A DNA stretch of 16,628 bases from Pseudomonadota bacterium (GCA_023423995.1 JAFAEL010000030.1:1-16628); one strand, 5' to 3'; positions 1-7,420 are shown, counted from the first letter of the stretch. The notes: a model not told the origin generated them from the sequence alone. Made by a program: numbers and translations.

Positions 1-716
1 GCGGCAATTGCGGTGGCAAGGGCGGCTCCATGCACATCGCCGATTTCGAGGTCGGGATGCTGGGCGCCAACGGGGTCGTATCAGCCAACATCGTCATCGC
101 CGCCGGTGCGGCGCACGCCATCAAGCTCCGCGGCGAGCGACGCGTCGTAGCCTGCTTCTTCGGCGACGGGGCGACCAATCGCGGACCTTTCCTGGAGGGG
201 CTGAACTGGGCGGCAGTGTTCGGCCTTCCGGTGCTCTTCATCTGTGAGGACAACGGTTACGCTGCAACGACCAGAACGGCCTCGATGACCGCCGGCGGCG
301 GCCCCTCGGTCAGGGCGCGCGCGCTTGGGCTGGAAAGCGCCGAGGTCGACGGCAACGATGTGCTTGCCGTCGAAGAAGCGGCAGGACGACTTGTCCGCGA
401 GATACGAGAAGGTGGCGGGCCCCGCTTCCTCCACGCGCGGACCTGGCGCGTGACGGGGCACACGGGCGCCGACCCCGCGGCCTACAGGTCGAAGGAAGAG
501 GTGGAGAGCCACCTGGATGCTGACCCGCTGAAGAGGAGCCGGGAGGCGCTCCTGCTCGCCGGGGTGTCCGAGGCGGAGTTGGACGGCGACCGCGAGGCCG
601 CCTTCGCCGAGATGGAGGCGGCGTATGCCGACGCCAAGGCTGCTCCCTTCCCTCCCGCCTCCGTCGCCTTCACGGACGTGCAGGACGTCGGCAGCCCCCT
701 GGAGAGGGCATTCTGA
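1..716 (+). CDS. Thiamine-diphosphate 2-oxo acid dehydrogenase E1, alpha subunit (5' truncated)
   Basis: This is the C-terminal 237 residues of an E1 alpha subunit; the frame is open from base 3, so the gene begins before the window. E1 alpha/beta heterotetramers decarboxylate a 2-oxo acid (pyruvate, acetoin-type or branched-chain) on ThDP and pass the acyl group to a lipoyl E2. The first visible residues, GGKGGSMHIADF, match the conserved E1 alpha GKGGSMH segment. The ThDP/Mg motif GDGATNRG, closing at EDNGY, lies at about bases 163-261. RVTGHTGADPAAYRSKEE (about 448-501) is the loop after the active site, with the conserved GH. The stop overlaps the beta-subunit start (TGATG), which indicates translational coupling. 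Substrate specificity cannot be told; acetoin- or pyruvate-dehydrogenase type is most likely. Confidence 0.93.
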   Translation, partial: GNCGGKGGSMHIADFEVGMLGANGVVSANIVIAAGAAHAIKLRGERRVVACFFGDGATNRGPFLEGLNWAAVFGLPVLFICEDNGYAATTRTASMTAGGGPSVRARALGLESAEVDGNDVLAVEEAAGRLVREIREGGGPRFLHARTWRVTGHTGADPAAYRSKEEVESHLDADPLKRSREALLLAGVSEAELDGDREAAFAEMEAAYADAKAAPFPPASVAFTDVQDVGSPLERAF

Positions 717-1699
717 TGACCCGGATCAGCTACCTGGAAGCAGGCCGTCAGGCCCTCGCGGAAGAAATGCGGCGCGATCCGCTCGTCTGGGCGGTTGGGG
801 AGGATTTGGGCCGCGGCGGCGTCTTCGGTCAGTACCGCGGACTGGCCGAGGAATTCGGAAGCGATCGGATCTCGGACGCCCCGATTTCGGAAGCTGCGAT
901 CCTCGGCGCTGCAGTGGGTGCTGCGATGTCCGGCACTCGCCCCGTCGTTGAGATGCGGTTTTCGGACTTCGCCCTTTGCGCGATGGACGAACTGATCAAC
1001 CAGGCGGCCAAGGCCCGGTTCATGTTCGGCGGGCAAACACGTGTCCCGCTGGTCGTGCGCGAGCCGATCGGGATGTGGCGGTCCTCGGCGGCACAGCACT
1101 CCCAGTCGCTCGAGGCCTGGTACGCGCACGTCCCCGGGCTGGTGGTCGCCTGCCCGTCCACAGCGGCCGACAACAAGGGACTGCTCAAGGCGGCGATCCG
1201 CTGCGACGATCCCGTCGTCTACATGGAGCACAAGGGGCTGTGGCCTCTGGAAGATGACGTCCCGGACGATCCGGATTTCGTGCTCCCCTTCGGGCAGGCC
1301 CGAATCGTCCGAGAGGGCCGTGATCTGACGCTGGTTTCGTGGTCGGGGCAGGTGCACGTGGCCGCCGAAGCGGCCGCCTCACTCGCCGCGGCAGGCATTT
1401 CGGTCGAGCTGATCGACCTGCGTACCCTTTGGCCTTGGGACCGGGACGCCGTCATCAGGAGCGTGCGGAAAACGGGCCGTCTCCTCGTGACACACGAGGC
1501 CGTCGCGGTCGCGGGGTTCGGGGCGGAAATCGTCGCGACGGTGGCGGAGCACGCCGCAGCGGACCTGCGCTCTCCGGTTCGCCGACTGGGTGCCCCGCGA
1601 GCGCCAATCGCCTACGCGCCACCCGCCGAGGACGCGGTCCGGGTAACGGCTACGGCGATCGCCGCGGCGGTTCGCGACATGGTGACTTCGAGGGATTGA
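716..1699 (+). CDS. Thiamine-diphosphate 2-oxo acid dehydrogenase E1, beta subunit
   Basis: This 327-residue protein has the usual length of AcoB/PdhB-type E1 beta subunits. With the alpha subunit it forms the E1 component that decarboxylates a 2-oxo acid in the cytoplasm. The N-terminal pyrimidine-binding domain contains GED (28-30), the catalytic-glutamate segment APISEAAI (E59), and the conserved AQHSQ histidine (H128) in the active-site loop. The C-terminal transketolase-C domain (from about 195) contains SWSGQV and LIDLRTLWPWD. The ATG shares one base with the alpha stop. No lipoyl E2 or E3 gene follows. Next, after a 112-base gap, comes another ThDP enzyme, so the complex must borrow E2/E3 from elsewhere or from genes upstream of the window. 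The substrate is not deducible. Confidence 0.94.
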   Translation: MTRISYLEAGRQALAEEMRRDPLVWAVGEDLGRGGVFGQYRGLAEEFGSDRISDAPISEAAILGAAVGAAMSGTRPVVEMRFSDFALCAMDELINQAAKARFMFGGQTRVPLVVREPIGMWRSSAAQHSQSLEAWYAHVPGLVVACPSTAADNKGLLKAAIRCDDPVVYMEHKGLWPLEDDVPDDPDFVLPFGQARIVREGRDLTLVSWSGQVHVAAEAAASLAAAGISVELIDLRTLWPWDRDAVIRSVRKTGRLLVTHEAVAVAGFGAEIVATVAEHAAADLRSPVRRLGAPRAPIAYAPPAEDAVRVTATAIAAAVRDMVTSRD

Positions 1700-1811
1700 G
1701 CAACGCCTCGTCGGTGCGCTCCAGCGCCGGCGACATGGACGGAATGCCTGGTGGATCGAGTGTCGTCTCGCGGCGCCTCGTCCTTGGCATCGGGGAAGGA
1801 ACGGATCGGGG

Positions 1812-3545
1812 ATGGCGGACGAGACCAACGAGATGACGGGCGGCGAAGCGCTGGCCCGCATGGTCCAAGCCTTCGAGGGCGGGCCGATGTTCGGCATGGG
1901 CGGCTTCCAACTCCTGCCGTTCTACGACGCATGCCGGCGGCTGGGCCTCGGACACCACCTTATCAATGACGAGCGTGCCGGCTGCTTCGCGGCAGACGCC
2001 TATGCGAAGGTCTCGGGCCGCGTGGGTCTCGTCGATGCCACCCTGGGTCCGGGCGCGACGAACCTCGTCACCGGTTTGATCGAGGCCCTGAATGCGGGCA
2101 CCCCGCTGGTCGCCATCGTCGGTGACAGCCACCGCGACCACTCCTGGAAGAACATGACCCAGGAGAGCCGTCAGATCGACATTCTCCGGCCCGCCGCGAA
2201 GGAAGTCATCAGGATCGAGAGCCCGGCACGGATTCCCGAGCTGATGCGCCGCGCCTTTGCGGTTGCGACCACCGGTCGTCCAGGCCCTGTCGTCGTCGAC
2301 GTTCCGGAGGACGTCTGCCACGGCACGCACGGTTTCGATGATCGCGACTTCGTCGTGGACCCGATCTACGAGGCCGCACCCGCCCTGCGATCCAGGCCGG
2401 ACCGGGCAAGCCTGTCTCGTGCCGCCCAACTCCTCGGGGAAGCTCGCCGGCCGCTTCTGCTCGCCGGGGGCGGCGTTCACCTGTCGGGGGCCGCCGAGTC
2501 CTTGGCACGCTTCAGCGAAAGCCTGAACCTGCCCGTGGCCCACACCATGAGCGGCAAGGGTGCGATTGCCTGCACCTCCCCCCTCTCCGCCGGGCTTTTC
2601 GGACGGTATGACCGCATCGCCAACGACCTCATCGCCGAGTCCGACCTTCTCTTCGTGGTCGGATGCAAGCTCGGGGAGATCGCCACAAAGCGCTACACGG
2701 TGCCGTCGCCTGGCAAGCGCATCATCCATCTCGACATCGTCGCCGAGGAGATCGGGCGAACTGCCCGACCTGAGCTCGCGCTTTGGGGCGATGTGCGCGA
2801 GACCATCGAGGCACTCGGTGAGTTGCTGAAGGAGGAGGCGGAGGACATCCGGACACGGCAACAAGGCTTTGCCGACGAAGTCTCGGGCAAGATGACCGCT
2901 TGGCGGGACAGCGTGCGCGAGCGCTACGCGTCCGAGGAAGTCCCCGTTTCGATGGGCCGCCTCATGGGTGAGCTGAATCGCCTGTTGCCCGAGGACGCCA
3001 TCCTCGTGGCGGATGGTGGTTTTGCGGCCCATTGGGGAGGATTGCTGTTCGACACGAAGAAGCCGGGACGGTTCTTCGTTCCGGATCGCGGCTTCGCCTC
3101 GATCGGCTACGGCCTTCCGGGTGCGATGGGCGCGGCTCTCGCGGCGCCGGGGCGGGCGGTCGTCGCACTCACCGGAGACGGTGGCTTCAACATGATGCTG
3201 GGCGAGCTCGAGACCGCGCGGCGGATGGGGCTCTCCTTCACGATCGTAGTCGTGAACAACGCCGCATCAGGTTACGTGAAGGCCTTGCAGCATCTGATGT
3301 ACGGGGAGGGGGCCTACCACGCGTCCGATCTCGCCGAAACGAACTACGCCCGTGTTGCCGAGGCGCTCGGGTGCAACGGCATCCGCGTCGAGCAGCCGGG
3401 CGACCTGGCCGACGCGCTTGGCCGCGGAATGAAGGGCGACGGCCCGACGATCATCGACTTGGTGGTGACGCGCGATCCCGCAAAGATGCTGCCCGCCGCC
3501 GATAGTCGGGCCGTCAAGATCAAGAAGGGTGACCGGGTCGCGTGA
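1812..3545 (+). CDS. Acetolactate-synthase-like thiamine-diphosphate enzyme
   Basis: This 577-residue protein has the full three-domain architecture of the acetolactate synthase / benzoylformate decarboxylase superfamily: Pyr domain about 8-175, central Rossmann-like domain about 195-340, PP domain about 380-560. The ThDP-activating glutamate is E54 in NDERAGCFAADAYAK, where many relatives have HE. The Mg/ThDP motif is GDGGFN (455-460), closing at NN (482-483). The family joins or cleaves C-C bonds next to a carbonyl in 2-oxo acids and related donors. The exact reaction (acetolactate, sulfoacetaldehyde, glyoxylate or decarboxylase type) cannot be assigned. The start has an AAGGA 11 bases upstream. 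An in-frame ATG at 1833 (MTGGEALARM) is an equally plausible start because homologues often begin there. The next coding start lies 40 bases after the stop. Confidence 0.9.
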   Translation: MADETNEMTGGEALARMVQAFEGGPMFGMGGFQLLPFYDACRRLGLGHHLINDERAGCFAADAYAKVSGRVGLVDATLGPGATNLVTGLIEALNAGTPLVAIVGDSHRDHSWKNMTQESRQIDILRPAAKEVIRIESPARIPELMRRAFAVATTGRPGPVVVDVPEDVCHGTHGFDDRDFVVDPIYEAAPALRSRPDRASLSRAAQLLGEARRPLLLAGGGVHLSGAAESLARFSESLNLPVAHTMSGKGAIACTSPLSAGLFGRYDRIANDLIAESDLLFVVGCKLGEIATKRYTVPSPGKRIIHLDIVAEEIGRTARPELALWGDVRETIEALGELLKEEAEDIRTRQQGFADEVSGKMTAWRDSVRERYASEEVPVSMGRLMGELNRLLPEDAILVADGGFAAHWGGLLFDTKKPGRFFVPDRGFASIGYGLPGAMGAALAAPGRAVVALTGDGGFNMMLGELETARRMGLSFTIVVVNNAASGYVKALQHLMYGEGAYHASDLAETNYARVAEALGCNGIRVEQPGDLADALGRGMKGDGPTIIDLVVTRDPAKMLPAADSRAVKIKKGDRVA

Positions 3546-3573
3546 GGCAGTAGCGACGAAAAAAGTCGAACAG

Positions 3574-3578
3574 GGAGG
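3574..3578 (+). promoter_or_regulatory. Ribosome binding site selecting the start of the TRAP binding protein
   Basis: GGAGG lies 7 bases before the ATG at 3586 but only 1 base before the ATG at 3580. This makes 3586 the functional start and rules out the longer in-frame openings from 3529. Confidence 0.7.
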
Positions 3579-3585
3579 AATGACG

Positions 3586-4605
3586 ATGTCGGTACGGAAG
3601 GGATTCGATCGCCGCTTAGTATTGCTGGGCGGCACGGCGGCCGCCAGCACCTTCTCCATCGGGCGGGCAAAGGCCGCCGCGGACTTCACCTACAAGTTCG
3701 CCACGAACGTGCCTTCCTCCCACCCGTTGAACGTGCGGCTTCAGGAAAGCTTCGATCGCATCAAGTCCGAGACGAACGGTGCGCTGGTCATCCAGCTCTT
3801 TCCCAACAACCAGCTCGGCGCCGACACGGACGTGCTCGGGCAGCTCCGCTCGGGGGCCGTCGAGTTCTTCACCCTCTCCGGCCTGATCCTCTCGACGCTC
3901 GTTCCGGCCGCCGCGATCAACGGGGTGGGTTTCGCATTCTCCGACTACCCCACCGTCTGGAAGGCCATGGACGGTGAACTCGGGGCGGCGATCAGGGCCG
4001 AGATCGCCAAGGCGAACATCCTCGCGACGGACAAGATCTGGGACAACGGCTTCCGGCACATCACGATGTCGACCAAGCCGATCCGCACCCCCGATGACCT
4101 GAAGCAGGTCAAGATGCGCGTTCCCGTGGCTCCGCTCTGGACGGCGATGTTCAAGGCCTTCGGCTCGGCCCCGGTCTCGATCAACGCAGCGGAAATGTAC
4201 ACTGCGCTCCAGACCAAGGTCGCCGATGGCCAGGAGAACCCGCTCGCGGCAATCTGGAACACCAAGATCTACGAGGTGCAGAAGTACCTCGCGCTGACCG
4301 GGCACATGTGGGACGGCTATTGGCCGCTCGCCAACCGTCGCGCATGGGCCGCACTTCCCAAGGACATGCAGGCGATCGCCGCCAGCAACTTGAACAAGGG
4401 CGCGGATGCCCAGCGCGCCGATCTCGATCAAATGAATGTCAACCTTCAGAAGGACCTGGAGGAGAAAGGCATGGTCTTCAACACGGTGGACAAGGCGAAA
4501 TTCCAGGCGCGGCTCCGCGAGGCGGGGTTCTACAAGGAATGGCGCGAGCGCTTCGGCGAACAAAACTGGAAGCTGCTCGAGAAAACCACGGGAACGGAGC
4601 TGTGA
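3586..4605 (+). CDS. TRAP transporter substrate-binding protein, DctP family
   Basis: This is a 339-residue periplasmic solute receptor of a tripartite ATP-independent transporter. The N-terminus has a twin-arginine-like signal, FDRRLVLLGG (R9, R10), then a hydrophobic stretch and a likely cleavage after about A30-A31 (AKAA/ADF). The mature part shows DctP hallmarks: FATNVPSSHPLN, LFPNNQLG, the conserved ligand-binding arginine in KMRVP (R178, which clamps a carboxylate in characterised members), and VADGQENP (212-219). The arginine suggests a carboxylate ligand. No DctQ or DctM membrane subunits follow; the next gene is an SDR. The receptor is therefore an orphan here, or its partners lie outside the window. 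A small GC hairpin sits immediately after the stop. Confidence 0.95.
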   Translation: MSVRKGFDRRLVLLGGTAAASTFSIGRAKAAADFTYKFATNVPSSHPLNVRLQESFDRIKSETNGALVIQLFPNNQLGADTDVLGQLRSGAVEFFTLSGLILSTLVPAAAINGVGFAFSDYPTVWKAMDGELGAAIRAEIAKANILATDKIWDNGFRHITMSTKPIRTPDDLKQVKMRVPVAPLWTAMFKAFGSAPVSINAAEMYTALQTKVADGQENPLAAIWNTKIYEVQKYLALTGHMWDGYWPLANRRAWAALPKDMQAIAASNLNKGADAQRADLDQMNVNLQKDLEEKGMVFNTVDKAKFQARLREAGFYKEWRERFGEQNWKLLEKTTGTEL

Positions 4606-4619
4606 GCCGGATCGCCGGC
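4606..4619 (+). terminator. Short GC hairpin directly after the TRAP binding-protein stop
   Basis: GCCGG-ATCG-CCGGC forms a perfect 5-bp stem with a 4-base loop starting at the first base after TGA. There is no T-run, so it is not a standard intrinsic terminator. It may protect the 3' end of the upstream message or attenuate read-through. An alternative overlapping stem (GCCCG 4618-4622 with CGGGC 4637-4641) is also possible. Confidence 0.3.
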
Positions 4620-4651
4620 CCGTTCGTGCCCCTTGTCGGGCTTCCCGCGCG

Positions 4652-5482
4652 ATGATTCGCGTCGAAGGCCAGCCGCCCGGGCGCGGACGCATGGACGGCA
4701 AGGTCGCGCTCGTGCTCGGCGCGGGCGCGGATTGCGGCTCCGCCCCGGGTGCAAAATGGAGCAATGGCTCGGCAGCCGCCGCGGTCTATGCGCGTGAGGG
4801 TGCGAGGGTCGTGTGCGTCGACCTCGTCCTCGCCGCCGCCGAGGCCACCCGCGACGTCATCCTGGCCGAAGGCGGCGAAGCGATCGCCTGCCCTGCCGAC
4901 GTGACAAGGAGCGACGAAGTCGAGGCCGCCGTGTCGGCCGCGACCGCGGCCTATGGCCGGATCGACGTGCTGCACAACAACGTGGGCGTCACGATCATGG
5001 GCGGTCCGCTCGAGATTTCCGAGGAGAGCTGGAAGCGGGGACTCGATCTCAATCTCACGAGCGCCTTCCTCGCCTGCAAGCACGTCCTGCCTGTCATGCT
5101 GGCGCAGGGCCGGGGGGCCGTGGTGAACATCTCATCCGCGGCGGCGGTTGTGATCAACGAGTATCCCTATGCGTCCTACTCGGCCTCAAAGGCGGGGCTG
5201 AACCACTTCACCCGAGCCATGGCCCTCCAGTATGCCGCGAAAGGCATCCGCGTGAATGCCGTCATGCCCGGCGCAATGGATACGCCCCTCATCTACCGCC
5301 AGATCTCCGGCCAATACGGGAGCATCGACGAGATGGTGGCCGCCCGTAACGCGCGATCTCCGACCGGGAGGATGGGTGATGCCTGGGACGTGGCCTATGC
5401 GGCCCTTTTCCTGGCGTCAGACGAGGCGAAATACGTCAACGGCGTCTGCCTTGCTGTCGACGGTGGCCTCACCTGCCTATGA
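4652..5482 (+). CDS. Short-chain dehydrogenase/reductase (SDR), extended glycine-loop type
   Basis: This 276-residue Rossmann-fold NAD(P)-dependent oxidoreductase would interconvert an alcohol and a ketone in the cytoplasm. The first strand reads KVALVLGAG (17-25). The glycine-rich loop is longer than the classical TGxxxGxG, with NGSA at 38-41. D57 at the end of strand 2 favours NAD(H). NNVG (109-112) replaces the usual NNAG. The catalytic residues are S162, Y176 and K180 (YSASK), and the protein ends with the usual VDGG. No start has a convincing ribosome site: 4652 gives a 14-residue leader before the common M-D-G-K, and ATG 4691 is the alternative. The TGA is embedded in the GAGGAG of the next gene, suggesting coupled translation. 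The substrate is unknown. Confidence 0.9.
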   Translation: MIRVEGQPPGRGRMDGKVALVLGAGADCGSAPGAKWSNGSAAAAVYAREGARVVCVDLVLAAAEATRDVILAEGGEAIACPADVTRSDEVEAAVSAATAAYGRIDVLHNNVGVTIMGGPLEISEESWKRGLDLNLTSAFLACKHVLPVMLAQGRGAVVNISSAAAVVINEYPYASYSASKAGLNHFTRAMALQYAAKGIRVNAVMPGAMDTPLIYRQISGQYGSIDEMVAARNARSPTGRMGDAWDVAYAALFLASDEAKYVNGVCLAVDGGLTCL

Positions 5483-5486
5483 GGAG
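5481..5486 (+). promoter_or_regulatory. Ribosome binding site for a TTG start, overlapping the SDR stop codon
   Basis: GAGGAG begins inside the TGA stop of the SDR and lies 6 bases before TTG 5493. It is the only well-spaced Shine-Dalgarno for the next reading frame, which has no ATG near its start. Confidence 0.65.
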
Positions 5487-5492
5487 CCCCGC

Positions 5493-6311
5493 TTGACCAC
5501 GTGGCGTTGGCATTCGCCGGGGATCCTGCTGGCGGACACGATCACCAAGCTCCCGCCTGAGTCAGCCAGCGCCGTCCTCGTCTCGGGTTCGCACGGCGGC
5601 CGCTATCCCGGCTATCTCGCCGCGAAGGCGGGCGTGCGAGGCGTCATTCTCAATGATGCGGGGATCGGGCTGGAAGAGGCGGGGATCGGTTGCCTGCCCT
5701 ATCTTGAGGCGCTCGGCATCGCGGCAGCGACCGTCTCGTACCTCTCCTGCCTGATCGGCGACACGGCCGACATGGTATCTCGCGGTGTGATCAGCTTCGC
5801 CAACGCGGCTGCCCGGGCCACCGGGGTAGCGGAGGGGATGCGATGCTCGGATGCGATGGCGCGGATGCGATCGGCATCGCCTGCATCAGCGGACCCGCCC
5901 TCCGTGGGCGAGTTGCGGAGCGAGTACGAAACCGGGAGCGGTGGCCGGCGCATCCTTCTCCTCGATTCCGCATCGCTCGTCCGACCGGAGGATGGCGGCC
6001 AGATCGTCGTCACGGCGTCGCATGGCGGATTGATCGGCAACGATCCCCGGCTCGCCCTGCGGGTGGATGCGCATGCGGCGGTGTTCAACGATGCGGGGCG
6101 ACCGGATGGCCCTGGCGCGGCGAGGCTGCCGGTGCTGGAAGCACGCGGAATCCTGGCCGTCACGGTGGCCGCGAATTCCGCACGCATCGGCGATGCAGCC
6201 TCGGCGGTCCAGACCGGCATCATATCGGCCGTGAACGGCTCGGCCGAACGCCACGGCGCCCGTATAGGGGCGCCTTTGCTGCCGTTCCTGAAATATGTCT
6301 CGGGGCAATAA
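5493..6311 (+). CDS. Uncharacterised protein made of two homologous halves (SHGG/NDAG repeat)
   Basis: I do not recognise this 272-residue family. The TTG start at 5493 is chosen because GAGGAG lies 6 bases upstream and the frame has no nearby ATG. The two halves align almost without gaps at an offset of 143-145 residues. Paired motifs are ILLAD(11-15)/ILLLD(154-158), SHGG(33-36)/SHGG(176-179), NDAG(54-57)/NDAG(199-202), LEALGI(71-76)/LEARGI(215-220), IGD(88-90)/IGD(232-234) and GVIS(98-101)/GIIS(242-245), plus N104/N248. Each half looks like an alternating alpha/beta unit with a strand running into SHGG. There is no signal peptide or membrane segment, so it is probably cytoplasmic. It is coupled to the upstream SDR and ends its operon. 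An enzymatic or ligand-binding role is possible but not shown. Confidence 0.85.
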   Translation: MTTWRWHSPGILLADTITKLPPESASAVLVSGSHGGRYPGYLAAKAGVRGVILNDAGIGLEEAGIGCLPYLEALGIAAATVSYLSCLIGDTADMVSRGVISFANAAARATGVAEGMRCSDAMARMRSASPASADPPSVGELRSEYETGSGGRRILLLDSASLVRPEDGGQIVVTASHGGLIGNDPRLALRVDAHAAVFNDAGRPDGPGAARLPVLEARGILAVTVAANSARIGDAASAVQTGIISAVNGSAERHGARIGAPLLPFLKYVSGQ

Positions 6312-6661
6312 TCGAGGCGCTGAAACGCGGCTTCCTCAGCACTCTGCATGAGCGATCAAAGTCCCATTGCGGTCGATGCAGGCCCAGCGAGGAAGCCGCC
6401 CCCGCCCTGCGACGATGCGCGAGTTCTCCTCCGAACTCTTCGTGCGGGCCTGCGCGTGCGCGAGCGCCGGTTCCTGCATGAGAATGGTCTGCGCCATTTG
6501 ACAGGGAGCGCGGCAGGTTGAGCCTCGTCCCAAGGGCGGATGTGCCGCTCAGTGCAGTGAACCCGCCGGCTGCGATTGCACGGCAGATGGTTCCGAAAGG
6601 TGGATAGCTGAACTCATTCCGAGTACGGTCGCGAAGCTGGTCGTATGTACCCGGAAGGACG
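6312..6661. other. Gene-free region between two transcription units
   Basis: No convincing gene lies in these 350 bases. Short frames on either strand have no family resemblance and no ribosome sites. The stretch contains a long nested palindrome (6327-6399), a smaller perfect hairpin GAGTTC-tcctcc-GAACTC (6421-6438), and an isolated TTGACA (6498-6503) without a matching -10 box. A promoter for the SDR at 6662 probably lies here but cannot be placed. The SDR's ribosome site is GGAAGGA at 6653-6659. Confidence 0.6.
6327..6399. repeat. Long nested imperfect palindrome (73-base stem-loop)
   Basis: The outer arms GCGGCTTCCTC (6327-6337) and GAGGAAGCCGC (6389-6399) are perfectly complementary over 11 bp. 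Inside them, TCTGCAT (6343-6349) pairs with ATGCAGG (6376-6382) with one G-T pair. CGATC (6353-6357) pairs with GGTCG (6371-6375) with one G-T pair, leaving a 13-base loop. About 23 pairs are stacked with small internal loops. It begins 15 bases after the stop of the two-repeat protein. There is no T-run and no obvious flanking target duplication. It could be an mRNA 3'-end structure, a dispersed palindromic (REP/MITE-like) element or a processing site. Confidence 0.6.
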
Positions 6662-7420
6662 ATGCCTCAGACAACGCGCTTCGACGGGCGGGTCGCAATC
6701 GTAACAGGGGCGGCGAGGGGCATCGGGGCGGCGACCGCGCGGCGACTTGCGGCCGAGGGTGCGAGGGTGCTGCTCGCGGATCGCGAGGCCATGGTCGAGG
6801 AGACGGCTGCCGGTATCGGCATTCCTGCCATTCTAGACATCACGGCCGCCGATGCCGGCGAGAGCCTTGCGAAAACCGCACTCGACGCTTTCGGCCGGAT
6901 CGACGTCTTGGTGAACAACGCCGGGATCGGCGGCTCGAAAAGCCTCGCAGATTCCGATGACGCGCTTCTGGCACGCTTTATCGACACGAATCTCACCTCT
7001 GTGCTGCGCGTGACGCGGGCTGTGCTCCCGCATCTCTCGCAGCCGGGCGGCGCCATCGTGAACGTGTCATCGATCTTTGGGATCGTCGGCTATCCCGGCA
7101 GCACAGCCTATGCGGCTGCGAAAGGCGGCGTCGCGCAAGTGACCCGTCAGCTTGCGGCGGATCTCGGCCCGAAAGGCATTCGCGTGAACGCGGTGGCCCC
7201 TGGGGTCGTGCTGACTCCGATGACGCAGAACCACTTCAAGGATCCGTATTACACGCGCATGCTGGTCGATAGCGCCCCGCTCGGGCGCTATGCCGAGCCG
7301 GAGGAACTCGCGGCGGCCATTGCATTCCTGGCCTCAGACGATGCGTCCTTCGTCACAGGGGTGGTTCTCCCCGTAGATGGCGGCTTCCTGGCCGCTAGGC
7401 GCCGCTGGGATGACGTCTGA
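6662..7420 (+). CDS. Short-chain dehydrogenase/reductase (classical SDR)
   Basis: This is a 252-residue classical SDR of normal family length. It has the cofactor motif TGAARGIG (15-22), D40 at the end of strand 2 favouring NAD(H), NNAG (85-88), N110, and the catalytic S137, Y150 and K154 (YAAAK). VNAVAPG follows at 175-181, and FVTGVVLPVDGG (230-241) lies near the end. The family oxidises secondary alcohols or reduces ketones. FabG-like and sugar or hydroxyacid dehydrogenase members share these motifs, so the substrate is open. GGAAGGA precedes the ATG. It is the first gene after the gene-free region and probably starts a transcription unit with the deacetylase that follows 9 bases later, whose AGGAG overlaps this stop codon. 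It is clearly different from the SDR at 4652. Confidence 0.93.
   Translation: MPQTTRFDGRVAIVTGAARGIGAATARRLAAEGARVLLADREAMVEETAAGIGIPAILDITAADAGESLAKTALDAFGRIDVLVNNAGIGGSKSLADSDDALLARFIDTNLTSVLRVTRAVLPHLSQPGGAIVNVSSIFGIVGYPGSTAYAAAKGGVAQVTRQLAADLGPKGIRVNAVAPGVVLTPMTQNHFKDPYYTRMLVDSAPLGRYAEPEELAAAIAFLASDDASFVTGVVLPVDGGFLAARRRWDDV

Noticed and set aside
482..1357. 291-codon minus-strand frame opposite E1 alpha/beta
   Set aside because: It spans the junction of two conserved + strand genes and shows no recognisable motif or ribosome site.
1781..1800. Small hairpin (TCCTT/AAGGA) that could mask the ribosome site of the ALS-like gene
   Set aside because: Only 5 bp with a 10-base loop, and the true start (1812 or 1833) is uncertain; too weak to call a regulatory element.
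1650..3032. 460-codon open frame on the minus strand opposite the ALS-like gene
   Set aside because: It is a mirror frame of a clearly recognisable + strand enzyme in GC-rich DNA. Its translation has a shadow-like composition and no motifs.
6498..6503. Perfect -35-like TTGACA upstream of the SDR at 6662
   Set aside because: No -10-like sequence is present at 16-18 bases spacing, so a promoter cannot be supported.
6336..6533. Short minus-strand frame in the gene-free region, ending in CIDRNGTLIAHAEC
   Set aside because: It has no family resemblance, and part of it lies in the palindrome, so it is probably chance; a degraded gene cannot be excluded.
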